Source: Spirochaetales bacterium (GTDB lineage Bacteria > Spirochaetota > Spirochaetia > Sphaerochaetales > Sphaerochaetaceae). Taken from it: DNA of 6,551 bases. Positions within the stretch are counted from its first letter, which is position 1. Every line of letters begins with the position of its first letter. The position numbers and the translations under genes are program-made. Location: positions 1 through 6,551 of the forward strand of contig JAGBRG010000222.1 in assembly GCA_017632495.1 (NCBI GenBank), in the 5' to 3' direction. The notes under the pieces are model-generated. The model had not been told where the DNA came from. It did not search any database and saw nothing but the letters and a program-made list of their open reading frames with translations. Shown here in pieces: positions 1 to 6,240 of the stretch.

Positions 1-584
1 CAACTTCGTCAATGGACGGGCAGAGGAAGATGGTGATAATAGAGGGTCTTGAGAATGCCGGAGACTCTGCTGTAAACGGTCTTTTGAAAACTCTGGAAGA
101 GCCGCCAGAGGGCTGTCGCTTCATCCTTATCTCATCAAATGCCGGACGCATCCCTGCAACTATTTTAAGCCGTGTCCAGAAAATACGCTTTTCTGACCTT
201 GATGACAAAAAGAGAGCTTTCATTCTCAATTCTCTTTTTGTAGATCCTTCTAAGTACTCAAGTCTTGAGGAGTTCTTCTTAGAGGGAAGCGGAATAAATG
301 ATTCGCTGTTACTTCAGAGTGCAAAGGATCTTCTGGACAAAAAGGAAGTGGATCTTCCGGCTCTTATTTCCGAGCTTGAGAAGAACCAGGGCTGGGACCG
401 CTTCTTTGAACATGTACTTAATCAGATATCAAAATCTTTCTCCGAAGGAAGGCTGGATGAAAGACGAGCTTCCTACCTTCTGGATGCAGTAAGTGAAGCC
501 GTAACAAAGGGAAAGACTTTCAACCAGACAAAGCGTCTGACGTTTGACTATGTCTTTTACAGGGTCAAGGAGGTCAACAGATGA
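1..584 (+). CDS. holB: DNA polymerase III delta' subunit (clamp loader), 3' part
   Basis: Partial gene: the reading frame is already open at the window edge (first whole codon at base 3), so the ATG at base 12 is an internal Met and not the start. About 193 residues are visible. Delta' proteins are usually around 330 residues, so the N-terminal nucleotide-binding part is missing. Visible landmarks are a degenerate Walker B stretch (VIIEGLENA in place of a DEAD-type motif), the highly typical NGLLKTLEEPPEG segment, a sensor-1 like LISSNAGR, and the ILSRVQ arginine-finger region (SRC in most relatives). The degenerate Walker B favours the non-hydrolysing delta' subunit over DnaX (gamma/tau), which keeps DExH. 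The last 120 or so residues would be the helical collar domain and are poorly conserved. By family knowledge it helps open the beta clamp and load it on primed DNA. Its stop overlaps the kinase start by 4 bases. Confidence 0.85.
   Translation, partial: TSSMDGQRKMVIIEGLENAGDSAVNGLLKTLEEPPEGCRFILISSNAGRIPATILSRVQKIRFSDLDDKKRAFILNSLFVDPSKYSSLEEFFLEGSGINDSLLLQSAKDLLDKKEVDLPALISELEKNQGWDRFFEHVLNQISKSFSEGRLDERRASYLLDAVSEAVTKGKTFNQTKRLTFDYVFYRVKEVNR
567..574 (+). promoter_or_regulatory. Strong ribosome binding site for the sensor kinase gene
   Basis: AAGGAGGT lies 6 bases before the ATG at 581 and inside the end of the delta' gene. It is a near-perfect anti-16S match and fixes the kinase start. Together with the ATGA overlap it suggests translational coupling. 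Confidence 0.85.
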
Positions 585-1759
585 GTCAGTTTGTGAAAAA
601 GGCCTCAAGTAAGATTGAAAAGCTGTCCAACGAAGAGATTCTGAGAATCATTGAGACTCAGACAAGCGATCTTAAAATCCGAAACTACATTCTGGACAAT
701 GCGATGGAAGGCTGTCTGATGCTAGACATGTCGGAAAATGTTCTGTATCTCAACACAACGCTTTCAAATCTCATAACTCTTTATCCTAGAAATAAGTATC
801 TTGATATAAACGCTTCCAAGGTCATAGTCGACGGTGACATTGTCGCCTTTATCAAGAAGTTTAAAAAGTCATCACAGCCCACTCAGGAGGAATTCTTTGA
901 GGTAGATGATCCTTCGCGCGGACATCGCTCTATAAGCTGCATGGCAAGCCGTGTCACAGACCCCAAGGCTATGCTTTTTCTTTTCAGGGACATGACGATT
1001 TTCAACCGCTTCAAGGAAGAGTTCAGAAAGAACGAAAGCCTTGCCCAGATGACCACAATGGCAGCAGGTGTTGCCCATGAGATTAAAAACCCTCTTGCAT
1101 CCATTTCCATCTATCTTCAGCTGATGGATAAGGTTATGGAGAAAAACGGATCCATGACCCGCGAAGAGGCCAAAAAGTACCTTGATGTGGTCAGCGAGGA
1201 GGTTGACCGCATCAACAAGATTGCAGTTGATTTCTTGTTTGCCGTAAAGCCCATGAAGGTGAATCTTGCAATCTGCAACGTCAACGATATTGTTAAAAAG
1301 ACAGTGTCAGTCGTCTCTGCAGAGCTTTCTCAGAAGGGCATTTCTCTTAATCTTCATCTTGCAGTATCTCTTCCAAAGGTTCTTGCAGACAGCACGCTTA
1401 TTCAGCAATCTATTCTGAATCTGATAAACAATGCCATGCAGGCCATGCCTGAGGATAGAAAGGACCCTGAGATTACAGTTTCCACCTTCATGGAAAATGA
1501 TATGGTCAAAATCTCCGTAGCCGATAACGGATGCGGAATGACTGAAGAGCAGATGAGCAAGATTTTTGAGCCTTACTACACCACAAAGAGCTCGGGAACA
1601 GGGTTGGGTCTTACCGTTCTGTTCAAGATAATGAAACAGCATGAAGGTGATGTCACAGTGCACTCGACTCCCGGAAGCGGAAGCGAGTTCACGCTTCAGA
1701 TACCTGTGCCCAGCACAGAGAGATTCAGACTTGCCGACGACGGGAGGAATAAGGGATGA
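581..1759 (+). CDS. atoS: Cytosolic PAS-domain sensor histidine kinase, AtoS/NtrB-like
   Basis: This 392-residue kinase autophosphorylates a histidine with ATP and should pass the phosphate to the regulator encoded next. Domains in order: a short helical N-terminus, a PAS-like sensor at about 33-140, a HisKA dimerisation domain at about 148-222 with the H box GVAHEIKNPLAS (phosphoacceptor His166), and a HATPase domain at about 265-376. The HATPase has the N box around NLINNAMQAM (280-289), the G1 box DNGCGM (315-320), the F box IFEPYYTTK (328-336) and the G2 box GTGLGL (339-344). All catalytic boxes look intact. No hydrophobic stretch is long enough for a membrane span, so it should sense something in the cytoplasm. 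The start at 581 follows a strong ribosome binding site. The end overlaps the regulator start by 4 bases, which supports a cognate pair. The symbol follows the treponemal AtoS/AtoC naming; acetoacetate sensing is not implied. Confidence 0.9.
   Translation: MSQFVKKASSKIEKLSNEEILRIIETQTSDLKIRNYILDNAMEGCLMLDMSENVLYLNTTLSNLITLYPRNKYLDINASKVIVDGDIVAFIKKFKKSSQPTQEEFFEVDDPSRGHRSISCMASRVTDPKAMLFLFRDMTIFNRFKEEFRKNESLAQMTTMAAGVAHEIKNPLASISIYLQLMDKVMEKNGSMTREEAKKYLDVVSEEVDRINKIAVDFLFAVKPMKVNLAICNVNDIVKKTVSVVSAELSQKGISLNLHLAVSLPKVLADSTLIQQSILNLINNAMQAMPEDRKDPEITVSTFMENDMVKISVADNGCGMTEEQMSKIFEPYYTTKSSGTGLGLTVLFKIMKQHEGDVTVHSTPGSGSEFTLQIPVPSTERFRLADDGRNKG
1742..1748 (+). promoter_or_regulatory. Ribosome binding site for the response regulator gene
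   Basis: GGGAGGA lies 7 bases before the ATG at 1756, inside the last codons of the kinase gene. It supports this start and coupled translation of the kinase and its regulator. Confidence 0.75.
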
Positions 1760-3108
1760 AAAGGACCATACTTGTCGTAGATGATGAAAAGTACATCCGC
1801 GAGGGTCTTGTCGCCGCGCTTGAGATCGACGGATATGAAGGCCTTCAGGCAGAGGATGCGGAGACAGCCTGGAAGATTATAACAAACCAGTCGGTGGATA
1901 TGGTCATAACGGACCTGCGCATGCCTGGAATGGGCGGAAGCGAGCTTTTAAAGCGCATCTACACCACATATCCGACAATTCCCGTTGTTGTTCTTACAGG
2001 TCACGGCACAATAGAGGATGCCGTAACTGCAATGCAGAACGGTGCTGTGGATTTTCTTACCAAGCCTGTAAACCTTGATCATCTTTCAGTTCTGATCAAG
2101 CGTTCTCTTGCAGGTAAAGACATGGCTGACAGAAACCGTGAGCTTGCCGCAGAGCTTGAGAATCTGAAAAAGAAGACAGGCTACTCCAAGATTATCGGAA
2201 AGAGTCAGAAAGTCCAGCGGCTCATTGAAACCATCCAGCAGATAGCACCGTCTCGTGCCACAGTCCTTATCACCGGAGAAAGCGGAGTAGGAAAGGAACT
2301 GGTAGCCGATGCCATAGTCAATTACTCGGACAGAAAGGACAAACCTTTTATAAAGGTTCACTGCGCAGCTTTAAATGCAAATCTTCTTGAGAGCGAGCTA
2401 TTCGGCCATGTCAAAGGTGCTTTCACAGGCGCTGTTGCCGACAAGAAGGGCCGTTTTGAACTTGCTGACGGAGGAACAATCTTTTTGGATGAGATAGGCG
2501 AGATTGACCAGAGCACACAGATAAAGCTTTTAAGGGTCCTTCAGGAACGTGAGTTTGAGAAAGTAGGCGGGGAGAAGACTATAAAGACGGATGTCAGAGT
2601 CATTGCCGCTACAAACCGTGATCTTAAGGAAGAGATTGCCAAGGGCAACTTCAGAGAAGACCTTTATTACAGGCTCAATGTCGTAAGTCTTGAAGTTCCG
2701 CCGCTTAGGGAAAGAAAAGAGGATCTGTTTCTTCTTTGCACTTCATTCTTAGAGGAATTCTGCAAGGAGAATAAGAAGAAGATCGACGGTTTTTCCAATG
2801 AGGCAAGAAGCGCCATAGGTTCCTACGACTGGCCCGGCAACATCAGAGAGCTCAGAAACTGCGTAGAAAGTGCCGTTGTCATGTGCAGGACAAGCCAGAT
2901 TGAGCTTTCAGACCTTCCTCCTGTTGTAAGCAGAAGCCACGGCGAAAACACCATAGAAATTGAACTTGGCTCAACAATGGATGAGGCTGAGAAAAAGATT
3001 ATTCTCAGCACAGTTGCATACTGCAAGGGCAATAAGTCAAAGGCCGCCGATGTTCTTGGACTTGGAAGAAAGACCATAATCAGAAAGATGCAGGAATACG
3101 CCGAATGA
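1756..3108 (+). CDS. atoC: Sigma-54-dependent response regulator, NtrC/AtoC family
   Basis: This 450-residue protein has the three-domain NtrC layout. The receiver (about 1-120) has the acidic pair D9/D10, phosphoacceptor Asp53 in ITDLRMPGMGG, Thr81 and Lys103 in LTKP. The AAA+ domain (about 145-385) has Walker A GESGVGKE (174-181), ESELFGH (212-218), the sigma-54 contact loop GAFTGA (221-226), Walker B GTIFLDEIG with D245/E246, sensor I AATNR (284-288), the FREDLYYRLN arginine-finger region (299-308) and sensor II WPGNIRELRN (359-368). A Fis-type helix-turn-helix ends the protein (about 425-448). Every motif needed for ATP-driven opening of RpoN promoters is present, so it should be an active enhancer-binding activator switched by the upstream kinase. 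Its targets are not visible: I saw no good -24/-12 promoter in the window. The stop overlaps the helicase start by 4 bases. Confidence 0.95.
   Translation: MKRTILVVDDEKYIREGLVAALEIDGYEGLQAEDAETAWKIITNQSVDMVITDLRMPGMGGSELLKRIYTTYPTIPVVVLTGHGTIEDAVTAMQNGAVDFLTKPVNLDHLSVLIKRSLAGKDMADRNRELAAELENLKKKTGYSKIIGKSQKVQRLIETIQQIAPSRATVLITGESGVGKELVADAIVNYSDRKDKPFIKVHCAALNANLLESELFGHVKGAFTGAVADKKGRFELADGGTIFLDEIGEIDQSTQIKLLRVLQEREFEKVGGEKTIKTDVRVIAATNRDLKEEIAKGNFREDLYYRLNVVSLEVPPLRERKEDLFLLCTSFLEEFCKENKKKIDGFSNEARSAIGSYDWPGNIRELRNCVESAVVMCRTSQIELSDLPPVVSRSHGENTIEIELGSTMDEAEKKIILSTVAYCKGNKSKAADVLGLGRKTIIRKMQEYAE
3092..3095 (+). promoter_or_regulatory. Moderate ribosome binding site for the helicase gene
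   Basis: AGGA (within CAGGAA) lies 9 bases before the ATG at 3105, inside the regulator gene. It is weaker than the two upstream sites, so the helicase may rely more on re-initiation at the ATGA overlap. Confidence 0.5.
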
Positions 3109-5207
3109 ATGAAGATCAGATTTATGAGATCTTCGACCATGACGGAATCCTGAGCCGGAAAGTCTCTTCATTCGAGTTCCGCGAGGGGCAGCTTCTTATG
3201 GCCCTGGATGTCCTTAACTGTTACAAGCAAAACTCAATAGGGGCCATAGAGGCTGGTACGGGAATAGGAAAAAGCTATGCTTATCTTGTTCCTGCAATGT
3301 ACTATGCCTTTGACGATCCTACAGACAGAACAGTAATTGCCACATCAACTATCAACTTGCAGAAGCAGCTGATGGAAAAGGATATTCCCGCTTTGTTTGA
3401 TGCCCTTGGAAAAGAATGCTCTGTGGCTCTTGCCGTTGGAAGAAACAATTATCTGTGCCTGAGAAGGCTTGCCGAACTTGTAAGGGATAACGAGCTATAC
3501 GCATATGACGGAGTATCCGATGTTTCAAAGCTCAACAGCTTTGCGGCCCAGTCGGAAACAGGACTCAGAACAGAGTATCAGGGAAGGCTTGATTTTCAGC
3601 TATGGACATCGGTTTGCTCGGACTCCGACTTCTGCATGGGCGGAAAATGCCCTTATTTCAACGAGTGTTACTACTTCAAGGCAAAGAGAAAGCTTTCCGA
3701 TGCATCGATAATCATCTGCAACCATCACCTGTTGTTCGTAGACAGCAACACAAGGTATGAAAACTCCATAGACTACGAGGACGATGCCGTTTTACCGCCG
3801 TTTCATCATCTTGTAATTGATGAGGCTCACAACATAGAGCGTCATGCCACGGATCTTTTCACCACAACGTACTCAAGTTACTCGCTCAGGCGTCAGATGG
3901 AATACATCTATGACGGAAGAGGCCTTAGGGGAAACGCAACGGGAAGGATTCTGGATGACCTTCTTCCATATTGCAGCGATAAGAACATTTATCAGGAGAT
4001 TCTTGACTTCTACACCCTTGTCAGGGCCAAGGCCGAGACTCTGAACATGGCCACGCTGAATCTTCTTGAGGTCAACAACCTTGCGCATCTTCTTGTGACC
4101 AAGAAGAACATGGGACGGCTTTCTGAGGAAATAGGGGGCATTGCCAGAGAAGTTGTGGATAATGGAATGCGCCTCGTGGCAAGGCTGAACTCGTTTTCTT
4201 CAAAGGTGGACTGCGATGAGAACCGCCAGATCCGCGTTGATGAGCTTAATGTTCATATTCACAGAATCAGCGATGTTCTTGAGCGCCTGGGTGCCTTCAT
4301 GGACATAAACTCATGGGATGATTCAATCCATTATCTGGATATCGAGCGCCACGGACAGAACCGTTATGTCACATTCAACAATGCACCGCTTGAGGTTGCC
4401 GAGGTCCTTTCCGAAGCTCTTTTCAAGAAGCTTGATTCTGTCGTGTGCACCAGTGCGACAATGGATCTTCATGATGATTTTGTCTATTGGAGAACATCCG
4501 TGGGTCTTCCCGTGCCTTCAAAGGGCTTTCTTAAAAAGGTCTATGCATCTCCTTTTGACTACAAAAGCCGACTGATGCTTCTGACACCGTTTGATACTCC
4601 TACATTCAGCAGGGAGAACGAGGCCCAGTATGCCGACTTTACCTGCGAGACCGTCTATCAGGCTGTCTCAAGCTCAGGAGGAGGGGCTTTGGTTCTATTT
4701 ACCAGCAACAAGCTCATGGAGTATGTGTACGAACGCCTCAAGCCTCGGTTTTCCGCCATGTCGCTTAACAGCATGAAGCAGGGCGAGCAGGACCGCTACG
4801 CACTATTAGAGCAATTCAAGCAGGATACGGACAGCGTCTTGTTCGCCACAGACAGCTTCTGGGAAGGAGTTGATGCTCCGGGTAATACCCTCAGGATGGT
4901 GATCATCACCAAGCTTCCTTTCAGAATGCCTGATGACCCCATCTACAAGGCCCGCTATTCAAAGCTTGAAGAGGACGGCAAAAGCGGTTTCTACTGCCTG
5001 TCACTTCCTGATGCCACAATGCGCCTGAAGCAGGGCTACGGACGTCTTATGCGCCATACCACGGACAAGGGCATAGTTCTCATTCTTGATTCCAGAATCA
5101 TCTCCAAAAGCTATGGAGCCATGATGCTTCATTCTCTTCCTGAAAGCTATCATCCAGAGACCGAGACCAAAACCTTGGGCCAGAAGATTGAGGGCTTTCT
5201 GTTTTGA
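3105..5207 (+). CDS. dinG: DinG-type ATP-dependent DNA helicase with iron-sulfur cluster
   Basis: This 700-residue superfamily 2 helicase of the XPD/DinG group is a 5'-3' DNA unwinder that, in E. coli, acts on R-loops and damaged forks. Motifs seen: Walker A IEAGTGIGKS (48-57), motif Ia around ATSTINLQKQL (79-89), DEAH (239-242) after HHLVI, SATMD (450-454), FATDSFWEGVDAPG (580-593), and motif VI QGYGRLMR (643-650). Four cysteines, C118 in NNYLCL and C177/C182/C188 in CMGGKCPYFNEC, keep the C-x4-C-x5-C spacing of the E. coli DinG 4Fe-4S site. A further Cys171 lies just before. NHHLLF (206-211) is also typical. Length is close to E. coli DinG (about 716). There is no N-terminal exonuclease domain of the kind fused to Firmicutes DinG. 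It is the last gene of the operon, and no strong terminator follows it. Confidence 0.92.
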   Translation: MNEDQIYEIFDHDGILSRKVSSFEFREGQLLMALDVLNCYKQNSIGAIEAGTGIGKSYAYLVPAMYYAFDDPTDRTVIATSTINLQKQLMEKDIPALFDALGKECSVALAVGRNNYLCLRRLAELVRDNELYAYDGVSDVSKLNSFAAQSETGLRTEYQGRLDFQLWTSVCSDSDFCMGGKCPYFNECYYFKAKRKLSDASIIICNHHLLFVDSNTRYENSIDYEDDAVLPPFHHLVIDEAHNIERHATDLFTTTYSSYSLRRQMEYIYDGRGLRGNATGRILDDLLPYCSDKNIYQEILDFYTLVRAKAETLNMATLNLLEVNNLAHLLVTKKNMGRLSEEIGGIAREVVDNGMRLVARLNSFSSKVDCDENRQIRVDELNVHIHRISDVLERLGAFMDINSWDDSIHYLDIERHGQNRYVTFNNAPLEVAEVLSEALFKKLDSVVCTSATMDLHDDFVYWRTSVGLPVPSKGFLKKVYASPFDYKSRLMLLTPFDTPTFSRENEAQYADFTCETVYQAVSSSGGGALVLFTSNKLMEYVYERLKPRFSAMSLNSMKQGEQDRYALLEQFKQDTDSVLFATDSFWEGVDAPGNTLRMVIITKLPFRMPDDPIYKARYSKLEEDGKSGFYCLSLPDATMRLKQGYGRLMRHTTDKGIVLILDSRIISKSYGAMMLHSLPESYHPETETKTLGQKIEGFLF

Positions 5208-5216
5208 TATTTTGTG

Positions 5217-5245
5217 TTGAAAAACCAAAATTTCTTGTTTAAAAT
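5217..5245 (+). promoter_or_regulatory. Sigma-70-type promoter for a leaderless transcript
   Basis: TTGAAA (5217-5222) and TAAAAT (5240-5245) are separated by 17 bases, and each differs from the consensus hexamer at one position. Transcription normally starts about 7 bases after the -10 box, which falls on the ATG at 5252. No Shine-Dalgarno sequence exists between the -10 box and that ATG. Both points suggest a leaderless mRNA. The promoter lies in the 44-base gap after the helicase gene. Confidence 0.65.
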
Positions 5246-5251
5246 GCATAT

Positions 5252-5977
5252 ATGGCCAATGAATTCAGAGAAAGACTTCTAAATAAGCTCTCTGACGGTG
5301 CAGTTCTTACAACGCGTCAGATATATGATCTGTTTCCCGAAATGAACCAGAAAACCGTCTCCTGGCACCTGCACGAGGAGCTTGGAAAAGGCTTTGTTGA
5401 AAAGTCCGCACACGGAGAATACCGCCTATCTTCTTCAACGCCTCTTGATGAGGAGAGATTCTCCTGTATTCCTGATCTGAGCAAGGCTGCTTTCGGATGT
5501 CTTAAGGACTCAGGCTATGATTTTTATCTGTCAGGTTTGGATTGCATGAACGGAATAGGGTTCAGGGTAGACGGAAGCTATCCTGTGATCCTCTGTACCA
5601 GAAAAAGCAGTCTCAAGGATGTGCAGCTACTTCTTATGAGAGAGTTTGACCTTGCCATTACAGAGGAAGAGAACAATATCCTTGGTATGGGGAAAATTAA
5701 AAGTAGGATTCAGTTCGTAATTCTGTCTTCTTCCAACTTCGCTCTTCAGAGTGACGGCTTTGCGTTCCCTGAGAAGGCTTTTGTGGATCTTTACTATGCT
5801 GTTACACGAATGGAGTATCCTATTCCCGTTTCAGAGCTTCCCCATGTTCTTAGTCTGATCAAACCGAACCCCTACAGGTTCAGAAACGCAACAAAGGATA
5901 GGGGACTTGGCAACGAGCTGAACTTCCTTCTTTCCTACAACAAGGACTTCATCAAAGCTCTGTCTTCATTCATTTGA
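5252..5977 (+). CDS. Winged-helix protein resembling AbiEi-type antitoxins
   Basis: This 241-residue protein has no certain assignment. Residues about 5-60 look like a winged helix: a helix, then TTRQIYDLFPEMNQKTVSWH as a helix-turn-helix and a short wing ending HGEYRLS. This is the N-terminal plan of AbiEi-type antitoxin/repressors, which open with a domain that senses 'T-R-x-(I/L)' and ends in G-x-Y. The middle (about 88-160) alternates strands and helices. The segment AFPEKAFVDLYYAVTR (171-186) resembles the 'PEKALVDL' helix common in AbiEi-like proteins, and the C-terminus is helical. AbiEi normally represses its own operon and offsets the nucleotidyltransferase toxin AbiEii encoded directly downstream. 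No such gene follows here. There is no signal peptide or membrane span. The ATG at 5252 is preferred because the next in-frame Met falls inside the recognition helix region (residue 31). It has its own promoter and is not part of the upstream operon's overlaps. Confidence 0.6.
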   Translation: MANEFRERLLNKLSDGAVLTTRQIYDLFPEMNQKTVSWHLHEELGKGFVEKSAHGEYRLSSSTPLDEERFSCIPDLSKAAFGCLKDSGYDFYLSGLDCMNGIGFRVDGSYPVILCTRKSSLKDVQLLLMREFDLAITEEENNILGMGKIKSRIQFVILSSSNFALQSDGFAFPEKAFVDLYYAVTRMEYPIPVSELPHVLSLIKPNPYRFRNATKDRGLGNELNFLLSYNKDFIKALSSFI

Positions 5978-5983
5978 TGCCTC

Positions 5984-6133
5984 ATGTGCACAGACTGGTC
6001 ACATCCTGTGCAGAGCCTTACCGCCTCTGCTGCTTCAGCCCGCCCTGGCTACCTTGCCCGCGTGCTTCCTGGCTCCGGCTGGCCACTTCATAGGCTGCGA
6101 ACAGCCTGCACACAATCGAAAACTGGGTTTTGA
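5984..6133 (+). other. GC-rich intergenic block with several inverted repeats
   Basis: This block fills the first half of a 263-base gap. Bases 6011-6110 are about 66% G+C by my count, well above the genes beside it. Perfect inverted pairs are TGCACAG 5987-5993 with CTGTGCA 6006-6012; TGTGCAG 6007-6013 with CTGCACA 6106-6112; AGCCT 6014-6018 with AGGCT 6092-6096; CAGCC 6036-6040 with GGCTG 6077-6081; and AGGCTG 6092-6097 with CAGCCT 6102-6107 around a CGAA tetraloop. Some pairings exclude each other. The block could be a structured RNA, a 3' UTR element or a dispersed palindromic repeat. A 49-codon frame (5984-6133) crosses it but has no ribosome binding site. No function can be assigned. Confidence 0.5.
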
Positions 6134-6167
6134 GCCGTAAGTTGAGGCTTGGATAAACATTTTTTTT
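6129..6167 (+). terminator. Possible intrinsic terminator after the AbiEi-like gene
   Basis: TTTGAGCC (6129-6136) can pair with GGCTTGGA (6146-6153) in an 8-pair stem that includes three G-T wobbles, with a 9-base loop. Eight T residues follow at 6160-6167. The 6-base gap between stem and T-run and the wobble pairs make it weak. Just upstream, AAAAC-TGG-GTTTT (6119-6131) can form a competing small hairpin. Confidence 0.3.
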
Positions 6168-6203
6168 ATTCTTTTTGAACTTTATGTTTATTTATAAACA
6201 TTT
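6153..6203. repeat. Three ATAAACAT boxes, two as a perfect palindrome; operator-like
   Basis: ATAAACATTT occurs at 6153-6162 and again at 6194-6203, offset by 41 bases (about four helical turns). The inverse, ATGTTTAT, lies at 6184-6191, so 6184-6201 is a perfect 8-base inverted repeat with a TT centre. The cluster sits 40-88 bases upstream of the ATG at 6241 in DNA of about 20% G+C (6151-6240). Placement and symmetry suit a dimeric regulator binding site for the next gene. A role in DNA bending or recombination is also possible. Confidence 0.55.
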
Positions 6204-6240
6204 CTAATCAGAAATCGCTATTTTATGTATACAATGAGTT

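Noticed and set aside
12..14. ATG at base 12 as the start of the first gene
   Set aside because: The frame is open to the window edge, and residues after this Met begin in the middle of the clamp-loader nucleotide-binding fold, so the true start lies upstream of the window.
872..1663. Minus-strand open frames inside the kinase gene
   Set aside because: The plus-strand frame carries every histidine kinase motif. The antisense frames show no recognisable domain and are shadows.
5209..5231. ATTTTG/CAAAAT inverted repeat after the helicase gene as a terminator
   Set aside because: The six-pair stem is almost all A-T, the loop is 11 bases and no uninterrupted T-run follows. It overlaps the promoter hexamers and is probably just AT-rich promoter DNA.
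5362..5380. TGGCAC inside the AbiEi-like gene as half of a sigma-54 promoter
   Set aside because: The expected GC of the -12 element does not fall 10 bases after the GG, and the site is internal to a coding region.
6014..6149. Integron attC-like site: AGCCTTAC at one end and GTTGAGGCT at the other, with an imperfect palindromic interior of plausible length
   Set aside because: Neither end matches the core consensus exactly (GCCTTAC for RYYYAAC, GTTGAGG for GTTRRRY), and only one candidate site is in view with no integrase gene. It would become credible if copies flank other genes downstream.
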